Notes: generated by a model from the sequence alone, not told the origin. A stretch of DNA of 64,000 nucleotides from Tachypleus tridentatus (GCF_004210375.1 NC_134830.1:9052001-9116000), one strand, 5' to 3'. Counted from the stretch's first letter, positions 1 to 13,870 are shown. Program-made: numbers and translations.

Positions 1-1846
1 TTTCAAGACTCCGTCTGTTTAACTAGGCCGTAACGTACACACTGAGTTTTAACGTAAGCTACGTTTCAGTAATATATACTTGGCATCAGCGAGGAGAAAT
101 ATGCGCATATTTCTCTTTCTGTGCATGAAAAGTTTAAACCTGTTGAACATAATTGTCGTTGTGTTGTTTCAGTAAAACTGCAATATTCCGCGCAATAAAT
201 ATCTGGGTTTTACAGATGTAAGAAAGGCACAACACTGTAATTTTAAATAAATACATAATTAAAATGAAACAGTGGATTTTTTATATGTTTTCCGTTCGTA
301 AAATTTCTGCATCGTCTTTCTTTCTAGAAAGTGTGATTTTAAAAATTCGTATTTGAAATTGGTCTATTTATTTTGAATAACACGAAAATATTTTGTATTA
401 TATTGTGAGAGAATTATACACTGCTCGGAAGAAGGGAGCTCTTCTTTGAACTGTAATTCCCTGAAAAAGTGCTCCACTTTGCAAAAACTTCACTTGTCTG
501 CAAAAATGGGATTTTCTTTGCGTTAAATTGCCTTGAGAAATCGACGCATAGTTGCGTCTACAATGTATGGAAAAAAAGTGTCTCGGTTTTGCTCTCTGTT
601 ATGACTGCATTGGAAGAAAAGAGGGACATTGCGATAAAATACTGCGACTACAGAGATAAGAAATGCGAATTCTCCACTGTCCTAAGTTGCTCGTATGCAA
701 ATCATGACACATAATAGCTCAACCAACAGTTTAAGAAGAAACTGGTTACTTTCCTTATTGGTTAGACAAGAAGATGGCTTGTATTATTCTATTGTAGTTT
801 TCTTTGAGAGGTATTTTAATGCATTTTCTTTTCAGAGTGACATTTTTATAAGTATTTGTTTCGTATCTCTTCTAGTTAATTTAGTTAAAATCGTTTATTA
901 CTCAAAATACCGTTGTACTTTAATTTAAGAAACTTCGTCAACACATGTACAAGATAATAGACAGTTAACGTGGACTTTGAATCGTTAAAACGTGAGCACA
1001 CGTTCAAGTACTTTCGTGTCACGTGCACAGCAAAGAATAACGGAACACAAGCAAGAGTGGTAGCGGCCAAATACTAAAGATAATGACTTATGAAAACAGC
1101 ATTCGAAGATACTTCTGTTTCTAGATTTCTCTTTGTAAGATTTAGGTTAACGGCAGACGTTGTACACACCAAGCGATGTCCAACAAGGATCGCGCATTTT
1201 CGGACAAACTCGAACCCCTAAACTGTGATTAGACTTTGAGAAATCTTGGACGTTGTTCTAACTAACGCCGTTTCAGGAGCATACGGGAAGAAATAAATAC
1301 GTTTCATACAGTTGTTTAGTTATTGATGTTCCTGGTTATCATAAGATTAGAAAGTAAATTCCCAGATATTTGAGAAATTTACGCTTCAGTTATACAACTA
1401 GTTTTTCGATCAGAGTTAAATGGATTACTCCCGATTACATATAGCTTTTTACTCTTAACTTTAAAGGCTATAATGCAGCAGAAACACCTAGAACATCAGA
1501 TAAAATTTTGCGTCTAACAAGACAGTTAGTCTCACTCTAATATAACGTAACCGGAGTTTTAATGCGCTCTTCTAAAAATACATCGTTCTCTCCCTTTTCG
1601 GACGATAAGGGCGAACTTGTCCACATTGTTATCGTTTCGAGAAGTTTGGTACGTTTTCTACAATACAATTGACATTCTTATTTAAACACAAAAACAATGT
1701 AATAAAAATGGTAGAACTTAAAAGTTTGATCACATTTTAAGAAGTATGAAGGTGAAATCTACATGACGATGTCTAATTCGTGTAACACCCACGAAACGTT
1801 TAGAAATTGTTTGTATAAGTAGAGGCGTTTGGGAAAAGTAACTTCA

Positions 1847-1962
1847 ATGCTCAGGTTTCCCTTCAATTCGTATTAATCTTTCGCCTTTACTAAAGATTAC
1901 CGTGGAGGGAAACATTACAATGAGCCTATAGGCGAATTTTTGAAGTCTCACTTTTGTGAGAC
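1847..1962 (+). ncRNA. U5: U5 snRNA, copy A1
   Basis: U5 small nuclear RNA, the core of the U5 snRNP, whose loop I contacts exon ends during both splicing steps. The landmarks are in order: a 5' start resembling the metazoan AUACUCUGG; a lower stem of GTTTCCCTTC pairing with the GGAGGGGAAC-type 3' arm; an upper stem AATCTTT/AAAGATT closing a loop starting CGCC and ending ACT; a single-stranded region; an AATTTTTG Sm site; and a terminal hairpin GTCTCAC-TTTT-GTGAGAC. The length is 116 nt, like human U5. This copy has 3 T in the loop where most copies have 4, and 3 G followed by 3 A in the lower stem. The 5' end is set by homology and the 3' end by the hairpin. Confidence 0.93.
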
Positions 1963-2598
1963 AACAATCTATGGATAAAAATAGACTTGAAGAAGCGACT
2001 CTCAGGTCCACTTTTGTGGTGCATTAATTTTAGTGCGAGTTGTCGCTCTTAGTTTTGTTTCTCGATGAAATATTGGGTATAAGAGAAACGTTTTTAATGT
2101 TAAAACATCTGTTAGCCATTTCTTGTTTGCTTTCGATAATGATGGGGCATGACAGCTATTTTACAGCTGACTGAAATAAATAAATTCTGGGAAATGTCCA
2201 ACAGAGGCAGTCGGTAAATTCCTCTATGAGCCAATCAAAGTTAAGATCATTTGTGAAATGAATTATTAGCGTTTTCGTAGAATAATTATAGGGAAAAATC
2301 AGTTAGATTAACAACTTGTACTATATTGGAAAGCCAGTGCTTTTTTCGTAATACTACGTTCCAATAATGACTTCACGAACAAATGTATAACCTGACATTG
2401 TTGTTAGTCTATCTGCTGAAAGTATGAAACGAACAGACAACAAAACGTTTGTTGATTTCTTAGTTTAGAGTCTGCGTTTGTTAAAGCGGTTGTCTTTAAT
2501 TGAACACGTTGCTGATAGAAAATTGCTAATTCGAAAACGATACGTGTTTAAAACTGAATCGATATTCGTTCTATGTTTTTATGCACTTGGATCTCACA

Positions 2599-2776
2599 GG
2601 AAAAATCAGTTAGTCTTTCTTATACTATATTGGAAAATGATTCTTTTTTTTTGTAATACTACTGTTCAATAATTACGGTACAGATAACAACGTGTGTTAT
2701 TTAAATTTATCTACTTTGTGAAAGTATAGTAGATATGGTCTCCAAAACGTTTGTTGATTTCTGGTTTAATGCGTTT
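2599..2776 (+). repeat. Diverged internal repeat found only in unit 1 of array A
   Basis: About 178 bp between CTCACA and TGTGTGTCTGAAGC that is absent from all other units. It is a degenerate second copy of the segment just upstream (about 2290-2480): both begin GGAAAAATCAGTTAG, contain CTATATTGGAAA and end with AAAACGTTTGTTGATTTC. The two copies differ far more than whole units do, so the local duplication is older than the spread of the present array. The other units most likely derive from one in which it was deleted. Confidence 0.8.
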
Positions 2777-4778
2777 GTGTGTCTGAAGCTTGTTTTAGAC
2801 TTATTATACTCGCTAGTCACTTGTGAGATGTCACTGCACTTGGATTTCTTGTACCCACCGCGTCACTAAAAATCGTAATGGAAGACCCTAATGGAACTAC
2901 CATTCTATCTGGATAAATGCATTTAGGCTTTCATGACTCCGTCTGTTTCGAGAACTAGGCCGTAACGTGACACACACACACTTAATTTTTAACGTAAGCT
3001 ACGTTTCAGTAATATATACTTGGCATCAGCGAGGAGAAATATGCGCATATTTCTCTTTCGGTGCATGAAAAGTTTAAACCTGTTGAACATAATTGTCGTT
3101 GTGTTGTTTCAGTAAAACTGCAATATTCCGCGCAATAAATATCTGGGTTTTACAGATGTAAGAAAGGCACAACACTGTAATTTTAAATAAATACATAATT
3201 AAAATGAAACAGTGGATTTTTTATATGTTTTCCGTTCGTAAAATTTCTGCATCGTCTTTCTTTCTAGAAAGTGTGATTTTAAAAATTCGTATTTGAAATT
3301 GGTCTATTTATTTTGAATAACACGAAAATATTTTGTATTATATTGTGAGAGAATTATACACTGCTCGGAAGAAGGGAGCTCTTCTTTGAACTGTAATTCC
3401 CTGAAAAGTGCTCCACTTTGCAAAACTTCACTTGTCTGCAAAATGGGATTTTCTTTGCGTTAAATTGCCTTGAGAAATCGACGCATAGTTGCGTCTACAA
3501 TGTATGGAAAAAAGTGTCTCGGTTTTGCTCTCTGTTATGACTGCATTGGAAGAAAAGAGGGACATTGCGATAAAATACTGCGACTACAGAGATAAGAAAT
3601 GCGAATTCTCCACTGTCCTAAGTTGCTCGTATGCAAATCATGACACATAATAGCTCAACCAACAGTTTAAGAAGAAACTGGTTACTTTCCTTATTGGTTA
3701 GACAAGAAGATGGCTTGTATTATTCTATTGTAGTTTTCTTTGAGAGGTATTTTAATGCATTTTCTTTTCAGAGTGACATTTTATAAGTATTTGTTTCGTA
3801 TCTCTTCTAGTTAATTTAGTTAAAATCGTTTATTACTCAAAATACCGTTGTACTTTAATTTAAGAAACTTCGTCAACACATGTACAAGATAATAGACAGT
3901 TAACGTGGACTTTGAATCGTTAAAACGTGAGCACACGTTCAAGTACTTTCGTGTCACGTGCACAGCAAAGAATAACGGAACACAAGCAAGAGTGGTAGCG
4001 GCCAAATACTAAAGATAATGACTTATGAAAACAGCATTCGAAGATACTTCTGTTTCTAGATTTCTCTTTGTAAGATTTAGGTTAACGGCAGACGTTGTAC
4101 ACACCAAGCGATGTCCAACAAGGATCGCGCATTTTCGGACAAACTCGAACCCCTAAACTGTGATTAGACTTTGAGAAATCTTGGACGTTGTTCTAACTAA
4201 CGCCGTTTCAGGAGCATACGGGAAGAAATAAATACGTTTCATACAGTTGTTTAGTTATTGATGTTCCTGGTTATCATAAGATTAGAAAGTAAATTCCCAG
4301 ATATTTGAGAAATTTACGCTTCAGTTATACAACTAGTTTTTCGATCAGAGTTAAATGGATTACTCCCGATTACATATAGCTTTTACTCTTAACTTTAAAG
4401 GCTATAATGCAGCAGAAACACCTAGAACATCAGATAAAATTTTGCGTCTAACAAGACAGTTAGTCTCACTCTAATATAACGTAACCGGAGTTTTAATGCG
4501 CTCTTCTAAAATACATCGTTCTCTCCTTTTCGGACGATAAGGGCGAACTTGTCCACATTGTTATCGTTTCGAGAAGTTTGGTACGTTTTCTACAATACAA
4601 TTGACATTCTTATTTAAAAACAAAAACAATGTAATAAAAATGGTAGAACTTAAAAGTTTGATCACATTTTAAGAAGTATGAAGGTGAAATCTACATGACG
4701 ATGTCTAATTCGTGTAACACCCACGAAACGTTTAGAAATTGTTTGTATAAGTAGAGGCGTTTGGGAAAAGTAACTTCA

Positions 4779-4893
4779 ATGCTCAGGTTTCCCTTCAATT
4801 CGTATTAATCTTTCGCCTTTACTAAAGATTACCGTGGAGGGAACATTACAATGAGCCTATAGGCGAATTTTTGAAGTCTCACTTTTGTGAGAC
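4779..4893 (+). ncRNA. U5: U5 snRNA, copy A2
   Basis: Same fold as A1, 115 nt. Loop I has 3 T and the lower-stem 3' arm has GGGAAC instead of GGGGAAC, so it is two bases shorter than the consensus of this array. It lies at the left edge of the array, 5' of the partial duplication of its own downstream spacer. The two short homopolymers may be sequencing errors; if real, the shortened loop could impair function. Confidence 0.92.
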
Positions 4894-4926
4894 AACAATC
4901 TATGGATAAAAATAGACTTGAAGAAG

Positions 4927-5632
4927 CGACTCTCAGGTCCACTTTTGTGGTGCATTAATTTTAGTGCGAGTTGTCGCTCTTAGTTTTGTTTCTCGATGAA
5001 ATATTGGGTATAAGAGAAACGTTTTTAATGTTAAAACATCTGTTAGCCATTTCTTGTTTGCTTTCGATAATGATGGGGCATGCATGTATTTTACAGCTGA
5101 CTGAAATAAATAAATTCTGGGAAATGTCCAACAGAGGCAGTCGGTAAATTCCTCTATGAGCCAATCAAAGTTAAGATCATTTGTGAAATGAATTATTAGC
5201 GTTTTCGTAGAATAATTATAGGGAAAAATCAGTTAGATTAACAACTTGTACTATATTGGAAAGCCAGTGCTTTTTCGTAATACTACATTATTGAATGACT
5301 TCACGAACAAATGTATAACCTGACATTGAGGTTAGTTTATCTGCTGAAATTATGAAACGAACAGACAACAAAACGTTTGTTGATTTCTTAATTTAGAGTC
5401 TGCCTTTGTTAAAGCGGTTGTCTTTAATTGAACACGTTGCTGATAGAAAATTGCTAATTCGAAAACGATACGTGTTTAAAACTGAATCGATATTCGTTCT
5501 ATGTTTTTATGCACTTGGATCTCACACTGTGTGTCTGAAGCTTGTTTTAGACTTATTATACTCGCTAGTCACTTGTGAGATGTCACTGCACTTGGATTTC
5601 TTGTACCCACCGCGTCACTAAAAATCGTAATG
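4927..5632 (+). repeat. Partial unit duplication in array A unit 2, first copy
   Basis: About 706 bp of spacer, from the ACTCTCAGGT downstream of U5 A2 to AAAATCGTAATG, repeated directly at 5633-6338. This copy has private variants near 5270-5400 (ACATTATTGAATGAC, TTGAGGTTAG, CTGCCTTTG) and GGCATGCATGTATT near 5078. No U5 gene lies within the duplicated segment. Confidence 0.88.
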
Positions 5633-6338
5633 ACTCTCAGGTTCACTTTTGTGGTGCATTAATTTTAGTGCGAGTTGTCGCTCTTAGTTTTGTTTCTCGA
5701 TGAAATATTGGGTATAAGAGAAACGTTTTTAATGTTAAAACATCTGTTAGCCATTTCTTGTTTGCTTTCGATAATGATGGGGCATGACAGCTATTTTACA
5801 GCTGACTGAAATAAATAAATTCTGGGAAATGTCCAACAGAGGCAGTCGGTAAATTCCTCTATGAGCCAATCAAAGTTAAGATCATTTGTGAAATGAATTA
5901 TTAGCGTTTTCGTAGAATAATTATAGGGAAAAATCAGTTAGATTAACAACTTGTACTATATTGGAAAGCCAGTGCTTTTTTGTAATACTACGTTCCAATA
6001 ATGACTTCACGAACAAATGTATAACCTGACATTGTTGTTAGTCTATCTGCTGAAAGTATGAAACGAACAGACAACAAAACGTTTGTTGATTTCTTAGTTT
6101 AGAGTCTGCGTTTGTTAAAGCGGTTGTCTTTAATTGAACACGTTGCTGATAGAAAATTGCTAATTCGAAAACGATACGTGTTTAAAACTGAATCGATATT
6201 CGTTCTATGTTTTTATGCACATGGATCTCACACTGTGTGTCTGAAGCTTGTTTTAGACTTATTATACTCGCTAGTCACTTGTGAGATGTCACTGCACTTG
6301 GATTTCTTGTACCCACCGCGTCACTAAAAATCGTAATG
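5633..6338 (+). repeat. Partial unit duplication in array A unit 2, second copy
   Basis: Second copy of the 706-bp segment. The junction reads AAATCGTAATG then ACTCTCAGG, joining spacer end to the post-U5 sequence. A short match (GACTCT also occurs at the normal end of this copy, GGGAAGACTCTAATGG) may have guided the exchange. It carries GCACATGG, a variant shared with units 16 and 17, instead of GCACTTGG. Confidence 0.88.
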
Positions 6339-8243
6339 GGAAGACTCTAATGGAACTACCATTCTATCTGGATAAATGCATTTAGGCTTTCGTGACTCCG
6401 CCTGTTTCGAGAACTAGGCCGTAACGTGACACACACACACTGAGTTTTTAACGTAAGCTACGTTTCAGTAATATATACTTGGCATCAGCGAGGAGAAATA
6501 TGCGCATATTTCTCTTTCGGTGCATGAAAAGTTTAAACCTGTTGAACATAATTGTCGTTGTGTTGTTTCAGTAAAACTGCAATATTCCGCGCAATAAATA
6601 TCTGGGTTTTACAGATGTAAGAAAGGCACAACACTGTAATTTTAAATAAATACATAATTATAATGAAACAGTAGATTTTTGATATGTTTTCCGTTCGTAA
6701 AATTTCTGCATCGTCTTTCTTTCTAGAAAGTGTGATTTTAAAAATTCGTATTTGAAATTGTTCTATTTATTTTGAATAACACGAAAATATTTTGTATTAT
6801 ATTGTGAGAGAATTATACACTGCTCGGAAGAAGGGAGCTCTTCTTTGAACTGTAATTCCCTGAAAAAGTGCTCCACTTTGCAAAAACTTCACTTGTCTGC
6901 AAAAATGGGATTTTCTTTGCGTTAAATTGCCTTGAGAAATCGGCGCATAGTTGCGTCTACAATGTATGGAAAAAAAGTGTCTCGGTTTTGCTCTCTGTTA
7001 TGACTGCATTGGAAGAAAAGAGGGACATTGCGATAAAATACTGCGACTACAGAGATAAGAAATGCGAATTCTCCACTGTCCTAAGTTGCTCGTATGCAAA
7101 TCATGACACATAATAGCTCAACCAACAGTTTAAGAAGAAACTGGTTACTTTCTTTATTGGTCAGACAAGAAGATGGCTTGTATTATTCTATCGTAGTTTT
7201 CTCTGAGAGGTATTTTAATGCATTTTCTTTTCAAAGTGACATTTTTATAAGTATTTGTTTCGTATTTCTTCTAGTTAATTTAGTTAAAATCGTTTATTAC
7301 TCAAAATACCGTTGTTCTTTAATTTAAGAAACTTCGTCAACACATGTACAAGATAATAGACAGTTAACGTGGACTTTGAATCGTTAAAACGTGAGCACAC
7401 GTTCAAGTACTTTCGTGTCACGTGCACAGCAAAGAATAACGGAACACAAGCAAGAGTGGTAGCGGCCAAATACTAAAGATAATGACTTATGAAAACAGCA
7501 TTCGAAGATACTTCTGTTTCTAGATTTCTCTTTGTAAGATTTAGGTTAACGGCAGACGTTGTACACACCAAGCGATGTCCAACAAGGATCGCGCATTTTC
7601 GGACAAACTCGAACCCCTAAACTGTGATTAGACTTTGAGAAATCTTGGACGTTGTTCTAACTAACGCCGTTTCAGGAGCATACGGGAAGAAATAAATACG
7701 TTTCATACAGTTGTTTAGTTATTGATGTTCCTGGTTATCATAAGATTAGAAAGTAAATTCCCAGATATTTGAGAAATTTACGCTTCAGTTATACAACTAG
7801 TTTTTCGATCAGAGTTAAATGGATTACTCCCGATTACATATAGCTTTTTACTCTTAACTTTAAAGGCTATAATGCAGCAGAAACACCTAGAACATCAGAT
7901 AAAATTTTGCGTCTAACAAGACAGTTAGTCTCACTCTAATATAACGTAACCGGAGTTTTAATGCGCTCTTCTAAAAATACATCGTTCTCTCCCTTTTCGG
8001 ACGATAAGGGCGAACTTGTCCACATTGTTATCGTTTCGAGAAGTTTGGTACGTTTTCTACAATACAATTGACATTCTTATTTAAAACAAAACAATGTAAT
8101 AAAAATGGTAGAACTTAAAAGTTTGATCACATTTTAAGAAGTATGAAGGTGAAATCTACATGACGATGTCTAATTCGTGTAACACCCACGAAACGTTTAG
8201 AAATTGTTTGTATAAGTAGAGGCGTTTGGGAAAAGTAACTTCA

Positions 8244-8360
8244 ATGCTCAGGTTTCCCTTCAATTCGTATTAATCTTTCGCCTTTTACTAAAGATTACCG
8301 TGGAGGGGAACATTACAATGAGCCTATAGGCGAATTTTTGAAGTCTCACTTTTGTGAGAC
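8244..8360 (+). ncRNA. U5: U5 snRNA, copy A3
   Basis: Full 117-nt consensus form: loop CGCCTTTTACT, lower-stem arms CCCTTC/GGAGGGG, Sm site and TTTT-capped 3' hairpin all intact. The downstream 3' box differs from its neighbours: GGATAAAGAATAGA instead of GGATAAAAATAGA. Confidence 0.94.
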
Positions 8361-10999
8361 AACAATCTATGGATAAAGAATAGACTTGAAGAAGCGACTC
8401 TCAGGTCCACTTTTGTGGTGCATTAATTTTAGTGCGAGTTGTCGCTCTTAGTTTTGTTTCTCGATGAAATATTGGGTATAAGAGAAACGTTTTTAATGTT
8501 AAAACATCTGTTAGCCATTTCTTGTTTGCTTTCGATAATGATGGGGCATGACAGTATTTTACAGCTGACTGAAATAAATAAATTCTGGGAAATGTCCAAC
8601 AGAGGCAGTCGGTAAATTCCTCTATGAGCCAATCAAAGTTAAGATCATTTGTGAAATGAATTATTAGCGTTTTCGTAGAATAATTATAGGGAAAAATCAG
8701 TTAGATTAACAACTTGTACTATATTGGAAAGCCAGTGCTTTTTCGTAATACTACGTTCCAATAATGACTTCACGAACAAATGTATAACCTGACATTGTTG
8801 TTAGTCTATCTGCTGAAAGTATGAAACGAACAGACAACAAAACGTTTGTTGATTTCTTAGTTTAGAGTCTGCGTTTGTTAAAGCGGTTGTCTTTAATTGA
8901 ACACGTTGCTGATAGAAAATTGCTAATTCGAAAACGATACGTGTTTAAAACTGAATCGATATTCGTTCTATGTTTTATGCACTTGGATCTCACACTGTGT
9001 GTCTGAAGCTTGTTTTAGACTTATTATACTCGCTAGTCACTTGTGAGATGTCACTGCACTTGGATTTCTTGTACCCACCGCGTCACTAAAAATCGTAATG
9101 GGAAGACCCTAATGGAACTACCATTCTATCTGGATAAATGCATTTAGGCTTTCATGACTCCGTCTGTTTCGAGAACTAGGCCGTAACGTGACACACACAC
9201 ACTGAGTTTTAACGTAAGCTACGTTTCAGTAATATATACTTGGCATCAGCGAGGAGAAATATGCGCATATTTCTCTTTCGGTGCATGAAAAGTTTAAACC
9301 TGTTGAACATAATTGTCGTTGTGTTGTTTCAGTAAAACTGCAATATTCCGCGCAATAAATATCTGGGTTTTACAGATGTAAGAAAGGCACAACACTGTAA
9401 TTTTAAATAAATACATAATTAAAATGAAACAGTGGATTTTTATATGTTTTCCGTTCGTAAAATTTCTGCATCGTCTTTCTTTCTAGAAAGTGTGATTTTA
9501 AAATTCGTATTTGAAATTGGTCTATTTATTTTGAATAACACGAAAATATTTTGTATTATATTGTGAGAGAATTATACACTGCTCGGAAGAAGGGAGCTCT
9601 TCTTTGAACTGTAATTCCCTGAAAAGTGCTCCACTTTGCAAAACTTCACTTGTCTGCAAAAATGGGATTTTCTTTGCGTTAAATTGCCTTGAGAAATCGA
9701 CGCATAGTTGCGTCTACAATGTATGGAAAAAAAGTGTCTCGGTTTTGCTCTCTGTTATGACTGCATTGGAAGAAAAGAGGGACATTGCGATAAAATACTG
9801 CGACTACAGAGATAAGAAATGCGAATTCTCCACTGTCCTAAGTTGCTCGTATGCAAATCATGACACATAATAGCTCAACCAACAGTTTAAGAAGAAACTG
9901 GTTACTTTCCTTATTGGTTAGACAAGAAGATGGCTTGTATTATTCTATTGTAGTTTTCTTTGAGAGGTATTTTAATGCATTTTCTTTTCAGAGTGACATT
10001 TTATAAGTATTTGTTTCGTATTTCTTCTAGTTAATTTAGTTAAAATCGTTTATTACTCAAAATACCGTTGTTCTTTAATTTAAGAAACTTCGTCAACACA
10101 TGTACAAGATAATAGACAGTTAACGTGGACTTTGAATCGTTAAAACGTGAGCACACGTTCAAGTACTTTCGTGTCACGTGCACAGCAAAGAATAACGGAA
10201 CACAAGCAAGAGTGGTAGCGGCCAAATACTAAAGATAATGACTTATGAAAACAGCATTCGAAGATACTTCTGTTTCTAGATTTCTCTTTGTAAGATTTAG
10301 GTTAACGGCAGACGTTGTACACACCAAGCGATGTCCAACAAGGATCGCGCATTTTCGGACAAACTCGAACCCCTAAACTGTGATTAGACTTTGAGAAATC
10401 TTGGACGTTGTTCTAACTAACGCCGTTTCAGGAGCATACGGGAAGAAATAAATACGTTTCATACAGTTGTTTAGTTATTGATGTTCCTGGTTATCATAAG
10501 ATTAGAAAGTAAATTCCCAGATATTTGAGAAATTTACGCTTCAGTTATACAACTAGTTTTTCGATCAGAGTTAAATGGATTACTCCCGATTACATATAGC
10601 TTTTACTCTTAACTTTAAAGGCTATAATGCAGCAGAAACACCTAGAACATCAGATAAAATTTTGCGTCTAACAAGACAGTTAGTCTCACTCTAATATAAC
10701 GTAACCGGAGTTTTAATGCGCTCTTCTAAAATACATCGTTCTCTCCCTTTTCGGACGATAAGGGCGAACTTGTCCACATTGTTATCGTTTCGAGAAGTTT
10801 GGTACGTTTTCTACAATACAATTGACATTCTTATTTAAAAACAAAAACAATGTAATAAAAATGGTAGAACTTAAAAGTTTGATCACATTTTAAGAAGTAT
10901 GAAGGTGAAATCTACATGACGATGTCTAATTCGTGTAACACCCACGAAACGTTTAGAAATTGTTTGTATAAGTAGAGGCGTTTGGGAAAAGTAACTTCA

Positions 11000-11115
11000 A
11001 TGCTCAGGTTTCCCTTCAATTCGTATTAATCTTTCGCCTTTACTAAAGATTACCGTGGAGGGGAACATTACAATGAGCCTATAGGCGAATTTTTGAAGTC
11101 TCACTTTTGTGAGAC
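11000..11115 (+). ncRNA. U5: U5 snRNA, copy A4
   Basis: 116 nt. Identical to the consensus except for 3 T in loop I. The lower stem (CCC and GGGG), Sm site and 3' hairpin are intact. It carries the left-edge spacer variants (GCGCTCTTC and ACAATGTAAT upstream) rather than those of the array centre. Confidence 0.92.
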
Positions 11116-13753
11116 AACAATCTATGGATAAAATAGACTTGAAGAAGCGACTCTCAGGTCCACTTTTGTGGTGCATTAATTTTAGTGCGAGTTGTCGCTC
11201 TTAGTTTTGTTTCTCGATGAAATATTGGGTATAAGAGAAACGTTTTTAATGTTAAAACATCTGTTAGCCATTTCTTGTTTGCTTTCGATAATGATGGGGC
11301 ATGCAGCTATTTTACAGCTGACTGAAATAAATAAATTCTGGGAAATGTCCAACAGAGGCAGTCGGTAAATTCCTCTATGAGCCAATCAAAGTTAAGATCA
11401 TTTGTGAAATGAATTATTAGCGTTTTCGTAGAATAATTATAGGGAAAAATCAGTTAGATTAACAACTTGTACTATATTGGAAAGCCAGTGCTTTTTCGTA
11501 ATACTACGTTCCAATAATGACTTCACGAACAAATGTATAACCTGACATTGTTGTTAGTCTATCTGCTGAAAGTATGAAACGAACAGACAACAAAACGTTT
11601 GTTGATTTCTTAGTTTAGAGTCTGCGTTTGTTAAAGCGGTTGTCTTTAATTGAACACGTTGCTGATAGAAAATTGCTAATTCGAAAACGATACGTGTTTA
11701 AAACTGAATCGATATTCGTTCTATGTTTTATGCACTTGGATCTCACACTGTGTGTCTGAAGCTTGTTTTAGACTTATTATACTCGCTAGTCACTTGTGAG
11801 ATGTCACTGCACTTGGATTTCTTGTACCCACCGCGTCACTAAAAATCGTAATGGGAAGACCCTAATGGAACTACCATTCTATCTCGATAAATGCATTTAG
11901 GCTTTCATGACTCCGTCTGTTTCGAGAACTAGGCCGTAACGTGACACACACACACTGAGTTTTTAACGTAAGCTACGTTTCAGTAATATATACTTGGCAT
12001 CAGCGAGGAGAAATATGCGCATATTTCTCTTTCGGTGCATGAAAAGTTTAAACCTGTTGAACATAATTGTCGTTGTGTTGTTTCAGTAAAACTGCAATAT
12101 TCCGCGCAATAAATATCTGGGTTTTACAGATGTAAGAAAGGCACAACACTGTAATTTTAAATAAATACATAATTAAAATGAAACAGTGGATTTTTATATG
12201 TTTTCCGTTCGTAAAATTTCTGCATCGTCTTTCTTTCTAGAAAGTGTGATTTTAAAAATTCGTATTTGAAATTGTTCTATTTATTTTGAATAACACGAAA
12301 ATATTTTGTATTATATTGTGAGAGAATTATACACTGCTCGGAAGAAGGGAGCTCTTCTTTGAACTGTAATTCCCTGAAAAGTGCTCCACTTTGCAAAACT
12401 TCACTTGTCTGCAAAATGGGATTTTCTTTGCGTTAAATTGCCTTGAGAAATCGGCGCATAGTTGCGTCTACAATGTATGGAAAAAAAGTGTCTCGGTTTT
12501 GCTCTCTGTTATGACTGCATTGGAAGAAAAGAGGGACATTGCGATAAAATACTGCGACTACAGAGATAAGAAATGCGAATTCTCCACTGTCCTAAGTTGC
12601 TCGTATGCAAATCATGACACATAATAGCTCAACCAACAGTTTAAGAAGAAACTGGTTACTTTCCTTATTGGTTAGACAAGAAGATGGCTTGTATTATTCT
12701 ATTTTAGTTTTCTTTGAGAGGTATTTTAATGCATTTTCTTTTCAGAGTGACATTTTATAAGTATTTGTTTCGTATTTCTTCTAGTTAATTTAGTTAAAAT
12801 CGTTTATTACTCAAAATACCGTTGTTCTTTAATTTAAGAAACTTCGTCAACACATGTACAAGATAATAGACAGTTAACGTGGACTTTGAATCGTTAAAAC
12901 GTGAGCACACGTTCAAGTACTTTCGTGTCACGTGCACAGCAAAGAATAACGGAACACAAGCAAGAGTGGTAGCGGCCAAATACTAAAGATAATGACTTAT
13001 GAAAACAGCATTCGAAGATACTTCTGTTTCTAGATTTCTCTTTGTAAGATTTAGGTTAACGGCAGACGTTGTACACACCAAGCGATGTCCAACAAGGATC
13101 GCGCATTTTCGGACAAACTCGAACCCCTAAACTGTGATTAGACTTTGAGAAATCTTGGACGTTGTTCTAACTAACGCCGTTTCAGGAGCATACGGGAAGA
13201 AATAAATACGTTTCATACAGTTGTTTAGTTATTGATGTTCCTGGTTATCATAAGATTAGAAAGTAAATTCCCAGATATTTGAGAAATTTACGCTTCAGTT
13301 ATACAACTAGTTTTTCGATCAGAGTTAAATGGATTACTCCCGATTACATATAGCTTTTACTCTTAACTTTAAAGGCTATAATGCAGCAGAAACACCTAGA
13401 ACATCAGATAAAATTTTGCGTCTAACAAGACAGTTAGTCTCACTCTAATATAACGTAACCGGAGTTTTAATGCTCTCTTCTAAAATATATCGTTCTCTCC
13501 CTTTTCGGACGATAAGGGCGAACTTGTCCACATTGTTATCGTTTCGAGAAGTTTGGTACGTTTTCTACAATACAATTGACATTCTTATTTAAAAACAAAA
13601 ACAAGGTAATAAAAATGGTAGAACTTAAAAGTTTGATCACATTTTAAGAAGTATGAAGGTGAAATCTACATGACGATGTCTAATTCGTGTAACACCCACG
13701 AAACGTTTAGAAATTGTTTGTATAAGTAGAGGCGTTTGGGAAAAGTAACTTCA

Positions 13754-13870
13754 ATGCTCAGGTTTCCCTTCAATTCGTATTAATCTTTCGCCTTTTACTA
13801 AAGATTACCGTGGAGGGGAACATTACAATGAGCCTATAGGCGAATTTTTGAAGTCTCACTTTTGTGAGAC
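13754..13870 (+). ncRNA. U5: U5 snRNA, copy A5
   Basis: Consensus 117-nt U5 with a 4-T loop and an uninterrupted lower stem. Its upstream spacer is intermediate: GCTCTCTTC, between the GCGCTCTTC of copies 1-4 and the GCTCTTTTC of later copies. Confidence 0.94.

Noticed and set aside
469-714. Frames of 77-89 codons before each A-type U5 region
   Set aside because: Start and length change from unit to unit through homopolymer indels, and no protein family is recognisable.
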